Notes: a model not told the origin generated them from the letters alone. A stretch of DNA of 64,000 bases from Flagellimonas flava (GCF_900129665.1 NZ_FQWL01000003.1:310001-374000), one strand, 5' to 3'; shown: positions 1-11,700, counted from the first letter of the stretch. Numbers and translations: made by a program.

Positions 1-446
1 CAATCGTTGCGGTCAAAATCGATATCAACATCCCTATTATTATCCTCAACATAAACAACTGCACCAGCTCCGAGCATTACCGGAAAGGACAAGTTCAACT
101 TGGATTTCCCAAATAAGATGGGTTCCACATGCAATCCCGCATAACCTCCTGCAAAATCAAGGTTTTCAAATGTATTGAGGGGTATATTTTGTTGGGAATA
201 GAAACCTACGGCTGCAAAACCCACCTCTACCTGCTGGTTGGCCACATACGCAATCTTAAAGTTCCCGTGAAAAGTACTTTTTCCATCAATTTCGCCCAGG
301 TATGTGCCCAGGCCCAAATAGACACCGTGCACTACATTACGGCGGTCATTAAATTCGATGTAGTCGCCCTCGTCCTGATTTTGGTCTTGGGCCCAGCCGG
401 CTCCCCCTGCAAGCAGAAGAAGTAGCCAAATTTTACTTTTTATCAT
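1..446 (-). CDS. Outer-membrane beta-barrel-type protein, 3' part cut off by window edge
   Basis: The reading frame starts at an ATG and runs open to base 1, giving about 148 residues of an incomplete protein. It begins with a signal peptide (a charged MIKSK start, a Leu-rich core, then a GWAQ cleavage region). After that come alternating Gly/aromatic stretches such as GVYLGLGTYLGEIDG, which look like beta-barrel strands of an outer-membrane protein. Gly-rich turns and the lack of cysteine fit that fold. It follows the sigma / anti-sigma / DUF4097 genes on the same strand after about 108 bases, so it could be the last gene of that operon or have its own promoter. The exact family cannot be named from the visible part. 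Confidence 0.7.
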   Translation of the reverse strand, partial: MIKSKIWLLLLLAGGAGWAQDQNQDEGDYIEFNDRRNVVHGVYLGLGTYLGEIDGKSTFHGNFKIAYVANQQVEVGFAAVGFYSQQNIPLNTFENLDFAGGYAGLHVEPILFGKSKLNLSFPVMLGAGAVVYVEDNNRDVDIDFDRND

Positions 447-554
447 TAGTGTTGTTTTTTGGTTGTTGCCTTAAAGACAATATTATTCTGGAAAGGTTGC
501 ACGTTGCCAAAAAATTTTTATAACTATTTTTTAGATTAACCTATTTCCATTCGT

Positions 555-1643
555 CTAATCAGTGATTACGATTACCCCTTTGATACCGTTTATGGTAAAA
601 TCGCCTCCGGTTCCCTGTCCATAGTCGGCCGTAATTTCCCTTACCTTTCTTCCAGGGTTGGTGACGTTTGTACCGATGTTTCTAAACGTTTTTGGTACTC
701 GTAACAGTCCCTGTTCCAAAGTGGCTTTAAAATCAAAAACCATACCGGATACGTTTATATTGACTTGGGAGGATTCCTGCACGATATCAATTCCAGCATC
801 TGACCTAAGTACTTTTTTAATTTCCACTTCGGCAATACGAAGGGTCAGGAACATTTCAGAATCAACGCTCCCTATGTCCACATTGGAGAATTTAAAATCA
901 CCCCGAAGGCTTCCGACAGCTTCCAGGTAAACCTCATCCTTACTTGAGTAAAGTTCCAAGTTGGCCACATCATCCAGTTTAATATCACTCCCGCTGCTTA
1001 TGATTTTCAATTTTTGGGCATTTTCAATATCTATGGCCCCATTGCTCATTTTTATATTTCCATATCCGACATCCCCAAAATTGAGCTTACCAAAACGCAT
1101 GTCTACTTTAGCCGTGGAAACTGGATCGTTTATCCAGATATCACCATGCTGCAGATTGGCTTCCAAATCTCCGTTCCATGCTCCAATGACCACATCCCCA
1201 AATTTGTTTGTGATGTTTAGTTCCGCATTTACAGGCATGTAGACCTCATAATCAATTTTAATATTGGACTTATCAAAGTCAAACGGGTTAGCCTTGTTGA
1301 AATACCGACTGAACAGGCTTGAGCTTCGGTCGACAATTTCAGAGGTGATTCGGATAAAATCACCTGCCTGGGTGACCTCCGGCTGAATCCGGTCCAACAA
1401 CTTTTTGGCGTTTTCATCCTTACGATGCACCACCTTGATGTCAATAACCACCTGCAACTCTTCCCTGTCCCAACCATTAATGGCCACATTGCCATATTTG
1501 TTCTCTATCTGGACGGTACCCGATGCGGGCAGGTCATAACTCTTTTTCCACTGTTTGGTTCGTTCGCTCTGAGCGGCCAACGAGGTGGTAATCAGCCCAA
1601 ACAGCAGGGCCAGCATCATGTTTCTACAAAATATACCCTTCAT
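555..1643 (-). CDS. DUF4097-type beta-helix/adhesin-like exported protein
   Basis: Exported protein of about 362 residues with a signal peptide (MKGIFCRN, hydrophobic core, SLAAQ). The mature part has repeated short beta strands with patterns such as VQIENKYGNVAINGW, LNITNKFGDVVIGAW and IKMSNGAIDIENA. These are typical of the DUF4097 putative-adhesin beta-strand family. Such genes commonly sit at the end of ECF sigma / anti-sigma operons in Bacteroidota, as here, where the preceding gene overlaps by about 20 bases. Other in-frame ATGs at 1655 and 1667 would extend the N-terminus, and one at 1619 would shorten it. The chosen start gives the best charged n-region for a signal peptide. The function is unknown; an envelope-stress output or surface protein is an inference. 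Confidence 0.75.
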   Translation of the reverse strand: MKGIFCRNMMLALLFGLITTSLAAQSERTKQWKKSYDLPASGTVQIENKYGNVAINGWDREELQVVIDIKVVHRKDENAKKLLDRIQPEVTQAGDFIRITSEIVDRSSSLFSRYFNKANPFDFDKSNIKIDYEVYMPVNAELNITNKFGDVVIGAWNGDLEANLQHGDIWINDPVSTAKVDMRFGKLNFGDVGYGNIKMSNGAIDIENAQKLKIISSGSDIKLDDVANLELYSSKDEVYLEAVGSLRGDFKFSNVDIGSVDSEMFLTLRIAEVEIKKVLRSDAGIDIVQESSQVNINVSGMVFDFKATLEQGLLRVPKTFRNIGTNVTNPGRKVREITADYGQGTGGDFTINGIKGVIVITD

Positions 1644-2172
1644 AATCCGTTTCATTTTTAGATGCATTGATCTGCTTCAACAAATTCTCGATCAATTCAA
1701 TGCGTTTTTTATAGTTGTTTACAATGGCTTCCAATACGAGTTCGTTATCCAAATTATTCTGCATTTCCTGTTTGAGCTGCTCATACTCTTGATCCAACTC
1801 ATCCATAAAGGATAGAAATTCCTCCTTGTCCCCCGCACTTAGCTTTGGGTGGTTCTTTACCAGCTGTACTTGTTGGTAGACCAAGTTTTTATAATGTAAA
1901 TCTATCTCGAACAGCTCTTCACTGGCATAACCCTCCATACTTTGCGTTGAAGGATTACCAAGCATTAGAAATGTCAAAATGGATAATCCAATCACAACGG
2001 CAAGGGAGGCAGCAATCCGAAGCTTCCCTGATTTCCATAATGGAACCACCTTTGGCTCTTCTTTCTCATCCAATTGATCCGAAATCCCCTGCCAAAGCTT
2101 GTCCTTATCCGCCTTATGGACATTAAATGCTTCCTTGTTTTCCTTTATGTATTTTTCAAAATTGTCCATCAT
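1624..2172 (-). CDS. Putative anti-sigma factor, single-pass membrane protein
   Basis: Protein of 182 residues with a soluble charged N-terminus (about 1-50), one clear transmembrane helix (about 52-71, LRIAASLAVVIGLSILTFLM) and an acidic, coiled-coil-prone C-terminal part rich in Glu, Lys and Gln. The N-terminal MDNFEKYIKENKEAFN and the position directly behind an ECF sigma gene, with an ATGA start/stop overlap, are typical of small membrane anti-sigma factors in Bacteroidota. It should hold the sigma factor at the inner membrane; this is inferred from context, since no conserved zinc motif (HxxxCxxC) is present. It also overlaps the DUF4097 gene downstream, so the three are very probably translated from one message. 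Confidence 0.65.
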   Translation of the reverse strand: MMDNFEKYIKENKEAFNVHKADKDKLWQGISDQLDEKEEPKVVPLWKSGKLRIAASLAVVIGLSILTFLMLGNPSTQSMEGYASEELFEIDLHYKNLVYQQVQLVKNHPKLSAGDKEEFLSFMDELDQEYEQLKQEMQNNLDNELVLEAIVNNYKKRIELIENLLKQINASKNETDYEGYIL

Positions 2173-2729
2173 AGCTCATTTACAATTTGAATCAGTTTCT
2201 TTTTGGCCCTGTGATATTGCGATTTGGAAGTAGAGGTACTGATTCCAAGTATTTCCCCAATTTCCACATGATCGTATCCTTCTATTAGATATAGCGTGAT
2301 AATTTGCCTATAACCCTCCGGCAATTGACTAAGGCCTATTTTTATTTTCTCGATTTCCAGCTGATCTACCTCTACAGTGTCATCCTCCTCCAAAGGTTCT
2401 CCTTCATTTTCCAAGGAACCCAGCATCAATCTCTTTGTTTTTAAATGATTAATGCTTCTATTGATGACAATTCGCTTTAACCAGGCCCCAAAGGTGCTTT
2501 CGAACCTGAAAGTGTCCAGTTTCTTAAAAGCCTCCACAAAGCTCTCCTGCAATACATCCTCCGCGTCCTCACGTATGGTCAACAGTCGCATGGCCACATT
2601 GAACATGGCGTCCACGTATAGGGCATACAGCTGATACTGGGCGTTCCGATCCCCTGCTTTGCTCTGTTCCACCAATGCTTGGTGTGTAAAACGTACGTTT
2701 GCTTCCAAAAATCTAGGCCGATTATTCAA
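2169..2729 (-). CDS. RNA polymerase ECF sigma factor
   Basis: Sigma-70 family protein of 186 residues. Region 2 lies at about 37-105 (YALYVDAMFNVAMRL, then EDAEDVLQESFVEAFKKLDTF) and region 4 at about 130-184 (LPEGYRQIITLYLIEGYDHVEIGEIL, with the helix-turn-helix ISTSTSKSQYHRAKK). The length is normal for ECF factors. It directs RNA polymerase to a dedicated promoter set and is probably inhibited by the membrane protein encoded immediately downstream. The start is TTG; there is no ATG nearby that would keep region 2 complete, so this is the best start. It is the first gene of a three-gene operon that may also drive the outer-membrane gene at the window edge. Confidence 0.9.
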   Translation of the reverse strand: MNNRPRFLEANVRFTHQALVEQSKAGDRNAQYQLYALYVDAMFNVAMRLLTIREDAEDVLQESFVEAFKKLDTFRFESTFGAWLKRIVINRSINHLKTKRLMLGSLENEGEPLEEDDTVEVDQLEIEKIKIGLSQLPEGYRQIITLYLIEGYDHVEIGEILGISTSTSKSQYHRAKKKLIQIVNEL

Positions 2730-2736
2730 TGACAGC

Positions 2737-2766
2737 TAAAAATAATCCTTATTCATCTATTCCAAA
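2737..2766 (-). promoter_or_regulatory. Candidate promoter of the ECF sigma operon
   Basis: On the minus strand a TTTG is followed by 18 bases and then TATTTTTA, one base off the Bacteroidota -7 consensus TAnnTTTG. Only seven bases separate the -7 box from the TTG start, so the message would be almost leaderless. That weakens the call. Confidence 0.3.
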
Positions 2767-2807
2767 GACAGTTTAAAAATACAAGGGTTGCATGAAGAAG
2801 TGTTTTA

Positions 2808-2836
2808 ACAAAAAAACCTTCAACAAATGTTGAAGG
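2808..2836 (-). terminator. Rho-independent terminator of the adhesin/PorP/OmpA operon
   Basis: Reading the minus strand, CCTTCAAC-ATTT-GTTGAAGG forms a perfect 8-bp stem with a 4-base loop, followed by a run of seven T. It lies about 30 bases past the stop of the OmpA-family gene and ahead of the ECF sigma gene, so it separates the two minus-strand units. Confidence 0.85.
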
Positions 2837-2864
2837 CTTCTTGGTGTTTATTGGTGATTTTAGT

Positions 2865-4814
2865 TTAATCCAACTTTACGATGATAAACTCAGAACGACG
2901 GTTTGCATCGTGTTCTTCATTACTACATTTTACACCGTTGCTACATTGATTCAACAACAGTTTTTCTCCGTATCCTATTGCGCTTTCTATTCGAGTGGCC
3001 TCAATACCCTGGGAAACAATATAATTCCCCGTAGATTTTGCCCTTTTGTCCGAGAGGGTCTCATTGTAGCGATCACTTCCCCTGGAATCGGTATGGGCCT
3101 CAATCTTGATGACCATTTTTGGGTACTCCTTCATAACCTCCACAATTTTGTTCAATTCTTGGGCTGCATCCGGCCTTATATCAGCCTTGTTCAAGTCGAA
3201 GTAAATATTATCGATTTTAATTTTGAGCACTCCATTTTCCCGAACGATAAGTTTGTTCAACTCTTTGGTAATCTCGAGAGGAACATCGTTCACAAAATCC
3301 CTCATGTCGGTGGTGCTGAAAGTGGTCTTGTTTGGTAAAAAGCCATCCTTGCTAATTTTGATTTCATATCCCACCTCACAGTTCAGAATAGTCTCAAAGG
3401 CAAAAGCTCCGTAAGGGTCGGTTGCCGTCCTGCCCAAGGAAGTTCCATCGGCATCAAAAAGCTCTACGACCACATTAACCATGGGCTGGGCATTCGATTT
3501 CCGAATTACACTTCCCTTGACCGTCTGTTCGCAAGATTCCTCCATACGCTGGAAGGAATAGATATCATCATCTCCTTTACCGCCTTCGCGATTTGATGAA
3601 AAATAGCCCCTTTGGGTCGACTCATTAACGATATACCCAAAATCATCCCGATTGCTATTCAGTGGTTGGCCCAAATTCACCGGGGTTCCAAATCCAGTAG
3701 TGCTAATTTCGCTTTCAAACACGTCTAAACCACCAAGGCCCAGATGTCCATCAGATGCAAAATACAATTTTCCCTCCGTCAGGTACGGAAACATTTCCCG
3801 CCCGCTGGTGTTGATGGTAGGACCGAGGTTTTTAGGCTGTGAATAGTTGCCATCACCTAGTACTTCCACCATAAAAATATCCGTTCCGCCAATACTACCG
3901 GGCATGTCGGAAACAAAGAACAAAAACTTTCCATCTGGGCTCAGGGACGGTTGACCAACGGAGTAATCCTCACTATTGAAGGGTACCTCCTCGGCTTCGG
4001 TCCATTCCCCACCGTGCAGTTGGGCGGTGTACATTTTAAGGTGATTGGTGCCTTCATCATCCCTTCCCAAGGATTCTTGGGTGTAGTTATTTCTGGTGAA
4101 ATAGATTTCATTGCCTTCGGGCATAAAACTGGCCACAGCTTCGTGGTATCTGGTATTCAAAATTTCTGAAAAGGGGGATACCGTGGCCAAATCCGAACCC
4201 AAATCAATAGTATCTGCCATAAAGAAATCCAGATAGGGTTGTTGGTTCCATTCATACACCCGGGTTTCAAATCTCAGCGAGTCGCGGCTCGAGGAAAAAA
4301 CAATCTTGTCCTTATAGTACATGGGGCCAAAATCTGCTACCGGGGTATTGATCGCCAAATTGGTAACGTAAAACTGCGGCTGCCTTGCCAAAAGTTCGTC
4401 CAGAGCCTCATCGTTATTTTGCAACTGGGCCACTTGATAATCCGTAAGGTCCAGTTTCTGGGTATAGATTTTCATGATGCCCTTGGCCAATTTATAATCC
4501 CCAACACCTTTTAGCGCATGAACATATCTAAAAGCGTATTCGGGTTTCAGTACTTTCTCGTATTTGGAAAACAGCACCCCATACCATTTAGCTGCGTTTT
4601 CCATATCCGTATTCAAAAAATAGGCATCTCCCAAACGTTGCAGCACATGTTGTGAATCATCACCTTTCTGTACCAGGCTTTCATATTGCTTTGCGGCCTT
4701 TACGTAGAGTAGATTTTCAAAATTGACGTCCGCATCATTATACTTTAACTGGGCCTGAATTGTTATTCCCAGGAACAATGCTAAAACGGATATGTATGTT
4801 TTCAATATTTTCAT
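2865..4814 (-). CDS. OmpA-family protein with PD40 propeller and peptidoglycan-binding domain
   Basis: Envelope protein of 649 residues. After a signal peptide (MKILKTYISVLALFLG...IQAQ) come a TPR-like helical part (about 25-130) and PD40/WD40-like beta-propeller repeats (about 160-410, with phrases such as GQPSLSPDGKFLFFVSDMPG and SSNREGGKGDDDIY). Then comes a carboxypeptidase-regulatory-like Ig domain (about 425-510) and a C-terminal OmpA peptidoglycan-binding domain (from about 535: NIYFDLNKADIRPDA, then EAHTDSRGSDRYNETLSDKRA). This layout is typical of the OmpA/PD40 proteins found behind SprB/SprF-type adhesin genes in gliding Flavobacteriia. It probably anchors the secreted adhesin complex to the cell wall. 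The start two bases after the PorP stop was chosen because the signal peptide begins there; a longer frame to 4892 would run into the PorP gene. Confidence 0.88.
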   Translation of the reverse strand: MKILKTYISVLALFLGITIQAQLKYNDADVNFENLLYVKAAKQYESLVQKGDDSQHVLQRLGDAYFLNTDMENAAKWYGVLFSKYEKVLKPEYAFRYVHALKGVGDYKLAKGIMKIYTQKLDLTDYQVAQLQNNDEALDELLARQPQFYVTNLAINTPVADFGPMYYKDKIVFSSSRDSLRFETRVYEWNQQPYLDFFMADTIDLGSDLATVSPFSEILNTRYHEAVASFMPEGNEIYFTRNNYTQESLGRDDEGTNHLKMYTAQLHGGEWTEAEEVPFNSEDYSVGQPSLSPDGKFLFFVSDMPGSIGGTDIFMVEVLGDGNYSQPKNLGPTINTSGREMFPYLTEGKLYFASDGHLGLGGLDVFESEISTTGFGTPVNLGQPLNSNRDDFGYIVNESTQRGYFSSNREGGKGDDDIYSFQRMEESCEQTVKGSVIRKSNAQPMVNVVVELFDADGTSLGRTATDPYGAFAFETILNCEVGYEIKISKDGFLPNKTTFSTTDMRDFVNDVPLEITKELNKLIVRENGVLKIKIDNIYFDLNKADIRPDAAQELNKIVEVMKEYPKMVIKIEAHTDSRGSDRYNETLSDKRAKSTGNYIVSQGIEATRIESAIGYGEKLLLNQCSNGVKCSNEEHDANRRSEFIIVKLD

Positions 4815-4815
4815 C

Positions 4816-5769
4816 TTAGTAAAATCTTGGAGATTTAAGTCGTTTTTCCACAGTCTTGAACTCGTATCGTAAGAATACCTCATGGGTACCACTGGTATAG
4901 CTTCTTAAATCTGAGGTAGTAAGGTCATAAGCATAGCCTACACTAAGGTCAGGGGATATCTGCAATCCCATTAGGGCGGAGAACGAATCATCCCAACGGT
5001 AGGCCAAACCAGCTGTAAAGGTTTCCATGAGCATGGCATTCGCAGAAATGTCGGCGATTACCGGCGCTCCGGGTACCCATTTCACAAAAAAGGCCGGTTT
5101 AAACTTAATATCCGGAGTAAGGTCAATAATTTTTCCACCTATCAGGAAATAATGCAGGCGTTCCGCGGCAATCTCCTGTTCTTCCCCATCGTAATGGTCT
5201 TGAGCGAAGAAATTGGGCACCGCAAGTCCCAAATAACTTTTCTTGGTATGATAATACACCCCGGCACCTATGGTTGGAAGAAATTTGTTTTTGATGTTGT
5301 TTTGAAAGGCCACATCGGGGTTTTCCACCAGCCCTTTTGAAAAATCCACATTGAACATGCGTCCCCCTCCCTTTAATCCGAAAGAAAGTCGTTTATCGTC
5401 TGCATCCAACCTGACCGTATAGGAAAAATTGGCGTCGGCAAAGACCTCGGAGGCAGGCCCTAGTGCATCATGTGAAAGCACCAAACCCAATCCAACGTTA
5501 TTGCCCATTGGTCCGTCCACCGCCAGCACCTGTGTGGTAGGAGCTCCATTAACACCCACCCATTGCGAACGGTGCATCAGGAGTGCTGTTAGATGTCCTC
5601 TAGACCCCGCGTAAGCGGGATTCACGTTCAAGGTATTGTACATATATTGGGTGAACTGCGGATCCTGTTGCGCGGAAACGGAAACCATTCCTGCTAGAAG
5701 TACCATAAAACAGCTAATTCGGATTTGCCTTGTCATTCGTTGTATTTTTCTATCGTATCCCATGTCCAT
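4816..5769 (-). CDS. PorP/SprF-family outer-membrane protein (type IX secretion)
   Basis: Outer-membrane beta-barrel protein of 317 residues. The hallmark follows the signal peptide: QQDPQFTQYMYNTLNVNPAYAGSRG, the signature N-terminus of the PorP/SprF family. The rest is barrel strands ending in FLRYEFKTVEKRLKSPRFY. SprF-like proteins are needed for secretion and surface attachment of T9SS cargo with type B C-terminal domains. The gene directly upstream encodes exactly such a cargo, four bases away, so the two very probably work as a pair. An alternative ATG at 5736 would remove 11 residues and give a more compact signal peptide. The longer start keeps the tight gene spacing seen in this operon. 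Confidence 0.92.
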   Translation of the reverse strand: MDMGYDRKIQRMTRQIRISCFMVLLAGMVSVSAQQDPQFTQYMYNTLNVNPAYAGSRGHLTALLMHRSQWVGVNGAPTTQVLAVDGPMGNNVGLGLVLSHDALGPASEVFADANFSYTVRLDADDKRLSFGLKGGGRMFNVDFSKGLVENPDVAFQNNIKNKFLPTIGAGVYYHTKKSYLGLAVPNFFAQDHYDGEEQEIAAERLHYFLIGGKIIDLTPDIKFKPAFFVKWVPGAPVIADISANAMLMETFTAGLAYRWDDSFSALMGLQISPDLSVGYAYDLTTSDLRSYTSGTHEVFLRYEFKTVEKRLKSPRFY

Positions 5770-5773
5770 TTTC

Positions 5774-8700
5774 CTATCTGTTTATGTATAACCAATCTGT
5801 TCGTGGTTCTGAGCCATCGCCCAAATCTAGGACGTAATAATAGGTACCCACGGGTAGTAAGTCTCCTTTTTGGACGGTGGCCCTTCCGTTGGAAGTACCA
5901 TCCCAATCGTTATTATAGGAACGTTGTTCATATACAATGTTGCCCCACCGGTTATAAACCTGAAGCACATTATTAGGGTATCTTGAGATACAATCGATCT
6001 TAAAAAATTCGTTGACACCATCCCCATTGGGTGAGAATTCGTTGTATACGGTCAAGCATGAAGGTGATACTTCTGCTTGGTCCGAATCATTGGAACTATT
6101 GGTATCCAATTGGTCTACAAAGGCTAAACTGGCGGTGTTGATGTAATCATCTATATCGAGTACTTCCACGGTGAGCTGCAAATTGGCCGAGCCTAGGGCC
6201 GATACTGTTGGCAGTTCCCAAAAACCGGAAACCTCATCGTAGATTCCATCCGAAGTCTGAGCCGTTATAAGTCGATAACCAGACGGTAAAAGCTCCTCTA
6301 TGCCGACGTTGGTGGCATCTACACTTCCCTGATTGGTTACAACAATTGTGAAGATCACTTGCCCGCCAATATTGGGTGAAGCATTGTCCACGGTTTTGAC
6401 AATGGAAATATCGGTGGTTTGAGGGGTTACCATCGCTACAGCTTCATCATCGTCCATTCCTCCGTCCGAAAGATCATCCACATCCAAACCTTGGTTTGGA
6501 TCACTATCAGGGTCCGCTAAATCACTTGCGGTAATCTGAGCTACATTCAGGTATTCATCCGCTGCTCCTGTAGGTGTATTTACCGTGGCCAAGACCACTA
6601 AGGTTTCTGTACTCGAATTGAAAATCGGGCCGTTCAGGTTCCATAATCCCGTGGTTGCATTGTAAACCCCTGCTGTTGTGATATGCGATTGATAGTTGTA
6701 TCCTGATGGAAGTAAATCCGTAATCTCAACTCCAGTGGCATCACTAAATCCGTTGTTGGTCACATTTATGGTAAATTCCACCACATCGCCAACATTTGGC
6801 GTTGCATTGTCCACCACTTTGGTCAATTCAAGGTCGGCTAAGCCGTTTGGCAACACCACTATAGTATCCTGATCATCTTCAGAACTTAAATTGTTATTTG
6901 GTGTTGAGTCTGGATCAAATGTATCCATAGCAATTAATTCCGCAGTATTACGATAATCCCCGCTGGCCAATACCTGGGCGGTAATCTGTAAGCTTGCTGA
7001 ATTTCCGTTGGTTAGGCTACCCACATCCCACGATCCGGTATTCTGGTCGTAGGTGCCAATAGAAGCATTTGCAGTTATAAAGCTGAATCCGGAGGCCAAC
7101 ATATCCTCGATAACGATGCCTGAAGCATCATTGGGACCGGCATTGTTTACCGTAATGGTGAAAACAATCTGATCACCTGTGGACGGGCTTAGGTTATCCG
7201 CTGTTTTGGTTACAGAGACATCCGACACACTTCTTGGTGTTGTAGATTGTTCTGTCTGATCATCTTCCGATGGATCATTGTTTCCGGGCACGGAATCCGG
7301 GTCGTCCTGTATGACAGCAATCACTTCCGCCACGTTATTATAATTTCCTGTCGGATTAACCTGGGCAATAACGTTCAGGGCTATACTATTGGTTGAGATC
7401 AAGGCTCCCACGTTCCAAAGACCACTGGCCTGGTCATAAGTGCCTCCCGAGTCATCAGAAACATAGGTGTAGCCCGAAGGCAAGGCATCAGAAACCACAA
7501 TTCCGGTGGCATCGCTTAAACCATCATTGGTCAAGGTAATCGTGAAAGTAACATTAGATCCTACATCCGGGATGGGATTGTCCACTGTCTTGGTCAAACT
7601 TAAATCTGAACTAGGAATAGGTGTTGTCCCAGCGCTATCCTGATCATTTTCAAAAACATTGTTGTTGTTGGGTGTGGAATTTGGATCCAAATTGCTGGAT
7701 GAGAAAACCTCGGTGACATTAAAGTAGTCCCCCGCAGCGTTTACCGTGGCCACTATGTTCATCGTCTCCGTAGTACCATTTGGAATAACACCGTTCAATT
7801 CCCAGATTCCGGTACCAGGTGTATACACCCCGGCCGTTCGATTGTTGGAAACATAGGTGTATCCAGAGGGCAGCAAGTCCAGCACTTCTACCCCGGTTAC
7901 ATCGCTAGGTCCGTTGTTGGTGATACTGATATTGAATATCACCTCTTCGCCTACCAATGGGCTAAGGATATCCACCGATTTCCGCAAGACCAAATCCGAT
8001 ACCAAAACCGGCACCGGTTCAATGGTTTGCTGGTCATCTTCGGTATCGTCATTGTTTGCAGGTACCGAATCCACATCCGTTTCGGTCAAATCGGTCAATT
8101 CAGCGATATTGGTATAATCTCCATTGGCCAGAACAGTAGCAGTTATAACTAAGGTCTCTGAAGCCGCATTGGCCAAATTCCCCACAGTCCAAGAACCATT
8201 CAAAGGTTCATAGACCCCTGTGGAAGGCACCGCGCTTACAAAAGCATAACCCGAAGCCAAGAAATCGGTCACCACTACGTTGGTAGCATCGTTTGGTCCA
8301 TCATTCTGTACCGTAACCGTAAAGACAATTGGATCACCCACATTTGGTGTAAGGTCATCTGCCGTCTTGGTTACAGATATATCCACTAAAGGATTTGGAC
8401 TGATTGCAATATCATCTTGATCATCTTCCGTCAAAAGACCATTATTTGGAGTGGAATCACTATCTGGTTGATCCACAGCAGTAATCTCGGCCACATTATT
8501 ATAATCCCCAGTTGGGTTGACGGTTGCTGTAATATTTAAGGTTGATAAACTACCATTTACCAGGTTTCCAACGGTCCATAATCCGGTTCCGTTTACATAG
8601 GCCCCAGTACCATCGTCAGAGACATAGGTATAACCCGAAGGCAATACATCCGTCACCACAATATTGGTGGCATCACTGGGTCCGGAATTGGATACGGTAA

Positions 8701-11700
8701 GCGTGAAAACAACATTGGTATTCACATCTGGGCTGGTATTGCTCACATCTTTGGTAATGGATAAATCCGCCACCGCGACCGGAGCTATAACCACCTCATC
8801 CTGATCGTCCTCGGCACCTACTCCATTGCTAGGAGTAGAGTCAATATCAAATCCATCCGAAGCGGTAATCTGAGCCACATTGGTATAATCACCGGTGCTG
8901 TTCACCAACACATCAATAATTAAGGTCTCATTGGTTCCGTTTGCAACCGTTCCCACCTGCCATTGTCCGGAGGCATCATCATAAGTTCCAGCTGTTGCAC
9001 TATAAAGTACATAGTTAAACCCTGATGGCAGCACATCCTGAACCACCACATTGGTAGCATCATTTGGTCCAGCATTTGAGACGGTTATCTCAAAACTTAT
9101 TTCTTCACCTACATTAGGGTTGATATCATTATCTACAACAATCTTGGTCAGTGATAGATCCGCTTGTTCCGGTGCAACCGTGATTGCCGTTTCATCATCC
9201 TCGCTTTGATCACCATCGTCATTGTTTGGTGTACTGTCCGAATCAAATTGGTCACTTAAAGTTACCTCTGCAATATGGGTAAATTCACCAGCTGTTCCGG
9301 TTGGACTTTGAACCGTTGCATTAAAAGTCAATGCAACTGTATTGGTTCCCACTGGGACATTCAAGCCGGTCCAAGTTAGGATATCGGTAATGAAACTAAA
9401 TGTACCCCCATTACTGATAGCCGTTATCGAACCAAATCCAGATGGCACCAGATTTTCTATGGATACCCCTGTGCCCGGATTGGGTCCGGAGTTACTAATA
9501 TTAACAGTAAAGGTTACCACATCACCCACATCCGGAGTGGGATTACTCGCCAACAACTCAATCTCCAAATCGGTGACTTGAGGTGTAGTTATAAAAAAGT
9601 CTTCATCGTCCTCGCTTTGATCCCCATCATCGTTTCCAGAATCACTATCGGCATCGAATTGGTCTGCAGATGCGATTTCGGCAGTATTCAGGTACTCATC
9701 TGAAGTTGCTGTTGGGGCATTTACCGTTACTTCATACGAAACGGTTGTGGATCCTACCGGAAGGCTGGCAATTGTCCAGCTCAAAAAGGTTCCGGCTATG
9801 TCGGTTCCCCCATTATTGATGGTCTGAAGGGTGTATCCTAAAGGAACAATATCCTCAACTACAATATTGGTTGCAGTGCTTGGGCCCGCATTAGTTACAG
9901 TCAATTCAAAAGTAACCGTGTCACCTACATTAGGGGTTGCACTTGATGTGCCATTAATATCTTTCGCCAAGCTGAGGTCCGAGGCTTGCGGAACCACGCT
10001 AGCATTGTCTTCATCGTCTTCGCTCTGATCCCCATCGTCATTATTGGGTGAGCTATTTGAATCAAATTGGTCTGAAGCGGTTACTTCAACCGTATTGAGA
10101 TATTCTCCGACAGTTCCTGTTGGAGCATTTACAGTAGCATTGTAGGTAAGTGTAATTCCTGCCAATGGGACTGTGGCCAAATCCCAAAGTACTTCAGAAC
10201 CCCCAAGATTAAAAATCCCACCATTGGAAACACTTCCTCCTGCAATGGTATATCCGTTAGGAATAGCATCGGCAAGGGAAACATTAGTTGCTGCTGAAGG
10301 TCCAGCGTTGTCTACCTGAATGGTAAAAGTTACTTCCTCACCCACATTAGGCGTTGCATTGCTCACTGATTTGGTCACAGAAACGTTCGCTTGTTGCGGT
10401 GCCAAGGTCAAGGTAATTTCATCATCATCCGCCACGGCATCCGTTAAGTCATCTACCCCAAAACCAGAGGTTGGGTCACTATCAGGATCAAATTGATCGC
10501 TGGCGGTAATCTGGGCGGCATTGGCATATTCTCCAACCGCTCCTGTTGGTGCGTTCACCGTTGCAACATAAGTCAACGCGATATTTCCTCCGCTGGGAAC
10601 AAAAAGTCCCGCCCAACTTGCGGTATTTGCAGCCGCAGAACCTCCTCCGTTAACCGAGTTAAGCGTAAAACCAGTCGGAAGCACATCTTCAATAGCGATT
10701 CCTGTGGCATTATCCGGACCGGCATTGGAAACAATAAGTTCAAACGTTATGGCATCCCCTACATTCGGTGTAGTGGTTCCCACGATAACACTTTTGGAAA
10801 TACTCAAGTCAGATACCGCTGGTACGGTTATGCTTATACTATCTTCATCATCTTCACTTTGGTCGCCGTCATCGTTGTTGGATGTGCTATCCACGTCAAA
10901 TTGATCGCTCGCGGTAACCTCGGCGGTATGGGTATATTCCCCAGCCGCTCCGGTGGGTTCCAAAACGGTAGCTTGAAAAGTCAAAATTGTACTATTTGTT
11001 CCCAAATCCACATCCAAACCACTCCAGGTAATGGTACCTGCCCCAGCACTGTAAACGCCTCCATTATCTATGGCTGTAATATTCCCATAGCCTGAAGGAA
11101 TTGTACTGACCACAGAAATTCCCGTAGCATCCACACCTTCAAGATTGCTTAGATTTAAGGTAAAGGTCACCACATCCCCAACATTGGGCGAGGTATCACT
11201 TACCAAAATTTCCAACTCAATATCGGTGGTTTCAGGAACCGAAATCGAAACCGAAGCTTCGTCGTCCTCACTCTGGTCACCATCATCATTGTTCGGGGTA
11301 CTGTCCGGATCTTGCTGATCCACGGCCGTAATCTGGGCCGTATTCAGATATTCGTTTACCGCACCTGTTGGAGCGTTGACGGTGACCTCATAGGTTACGG
11401 TGGTATTTCCACCTGATAAAGAAGCAATGTTCCAGGTAATCACGCCTCCCGATAAGTTTCCACCATCATTTACCGTGGTGACGGTATAGCCAGAAGGTAC
11501 CACATCTTCAAGGGTAATGTTTGTTGCAGTATCTGGCCCTGTATTAAAAACTGTCAGTTCAAAAACAACCGTATCGCCAACATCGGGGGTGGAACTTGAG
11601 CCAGAAGCAATTCTTTTTCTCAGGCGTAAGTCGGATGTGTTTATACTAACTTCCGCAGTATCTTGGTCATCTTCCCCGGCCAATCCGTTGTTTACGGTTG

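Noticed and set aside
10493-11095. Open frame of 200 codons on the plus strand inside the giant adhesin gene
   Set aside because: Antisense shadow of the DUF11 repeats; the translation is low-complexity Ser/Gly/Cys with no family pattern.
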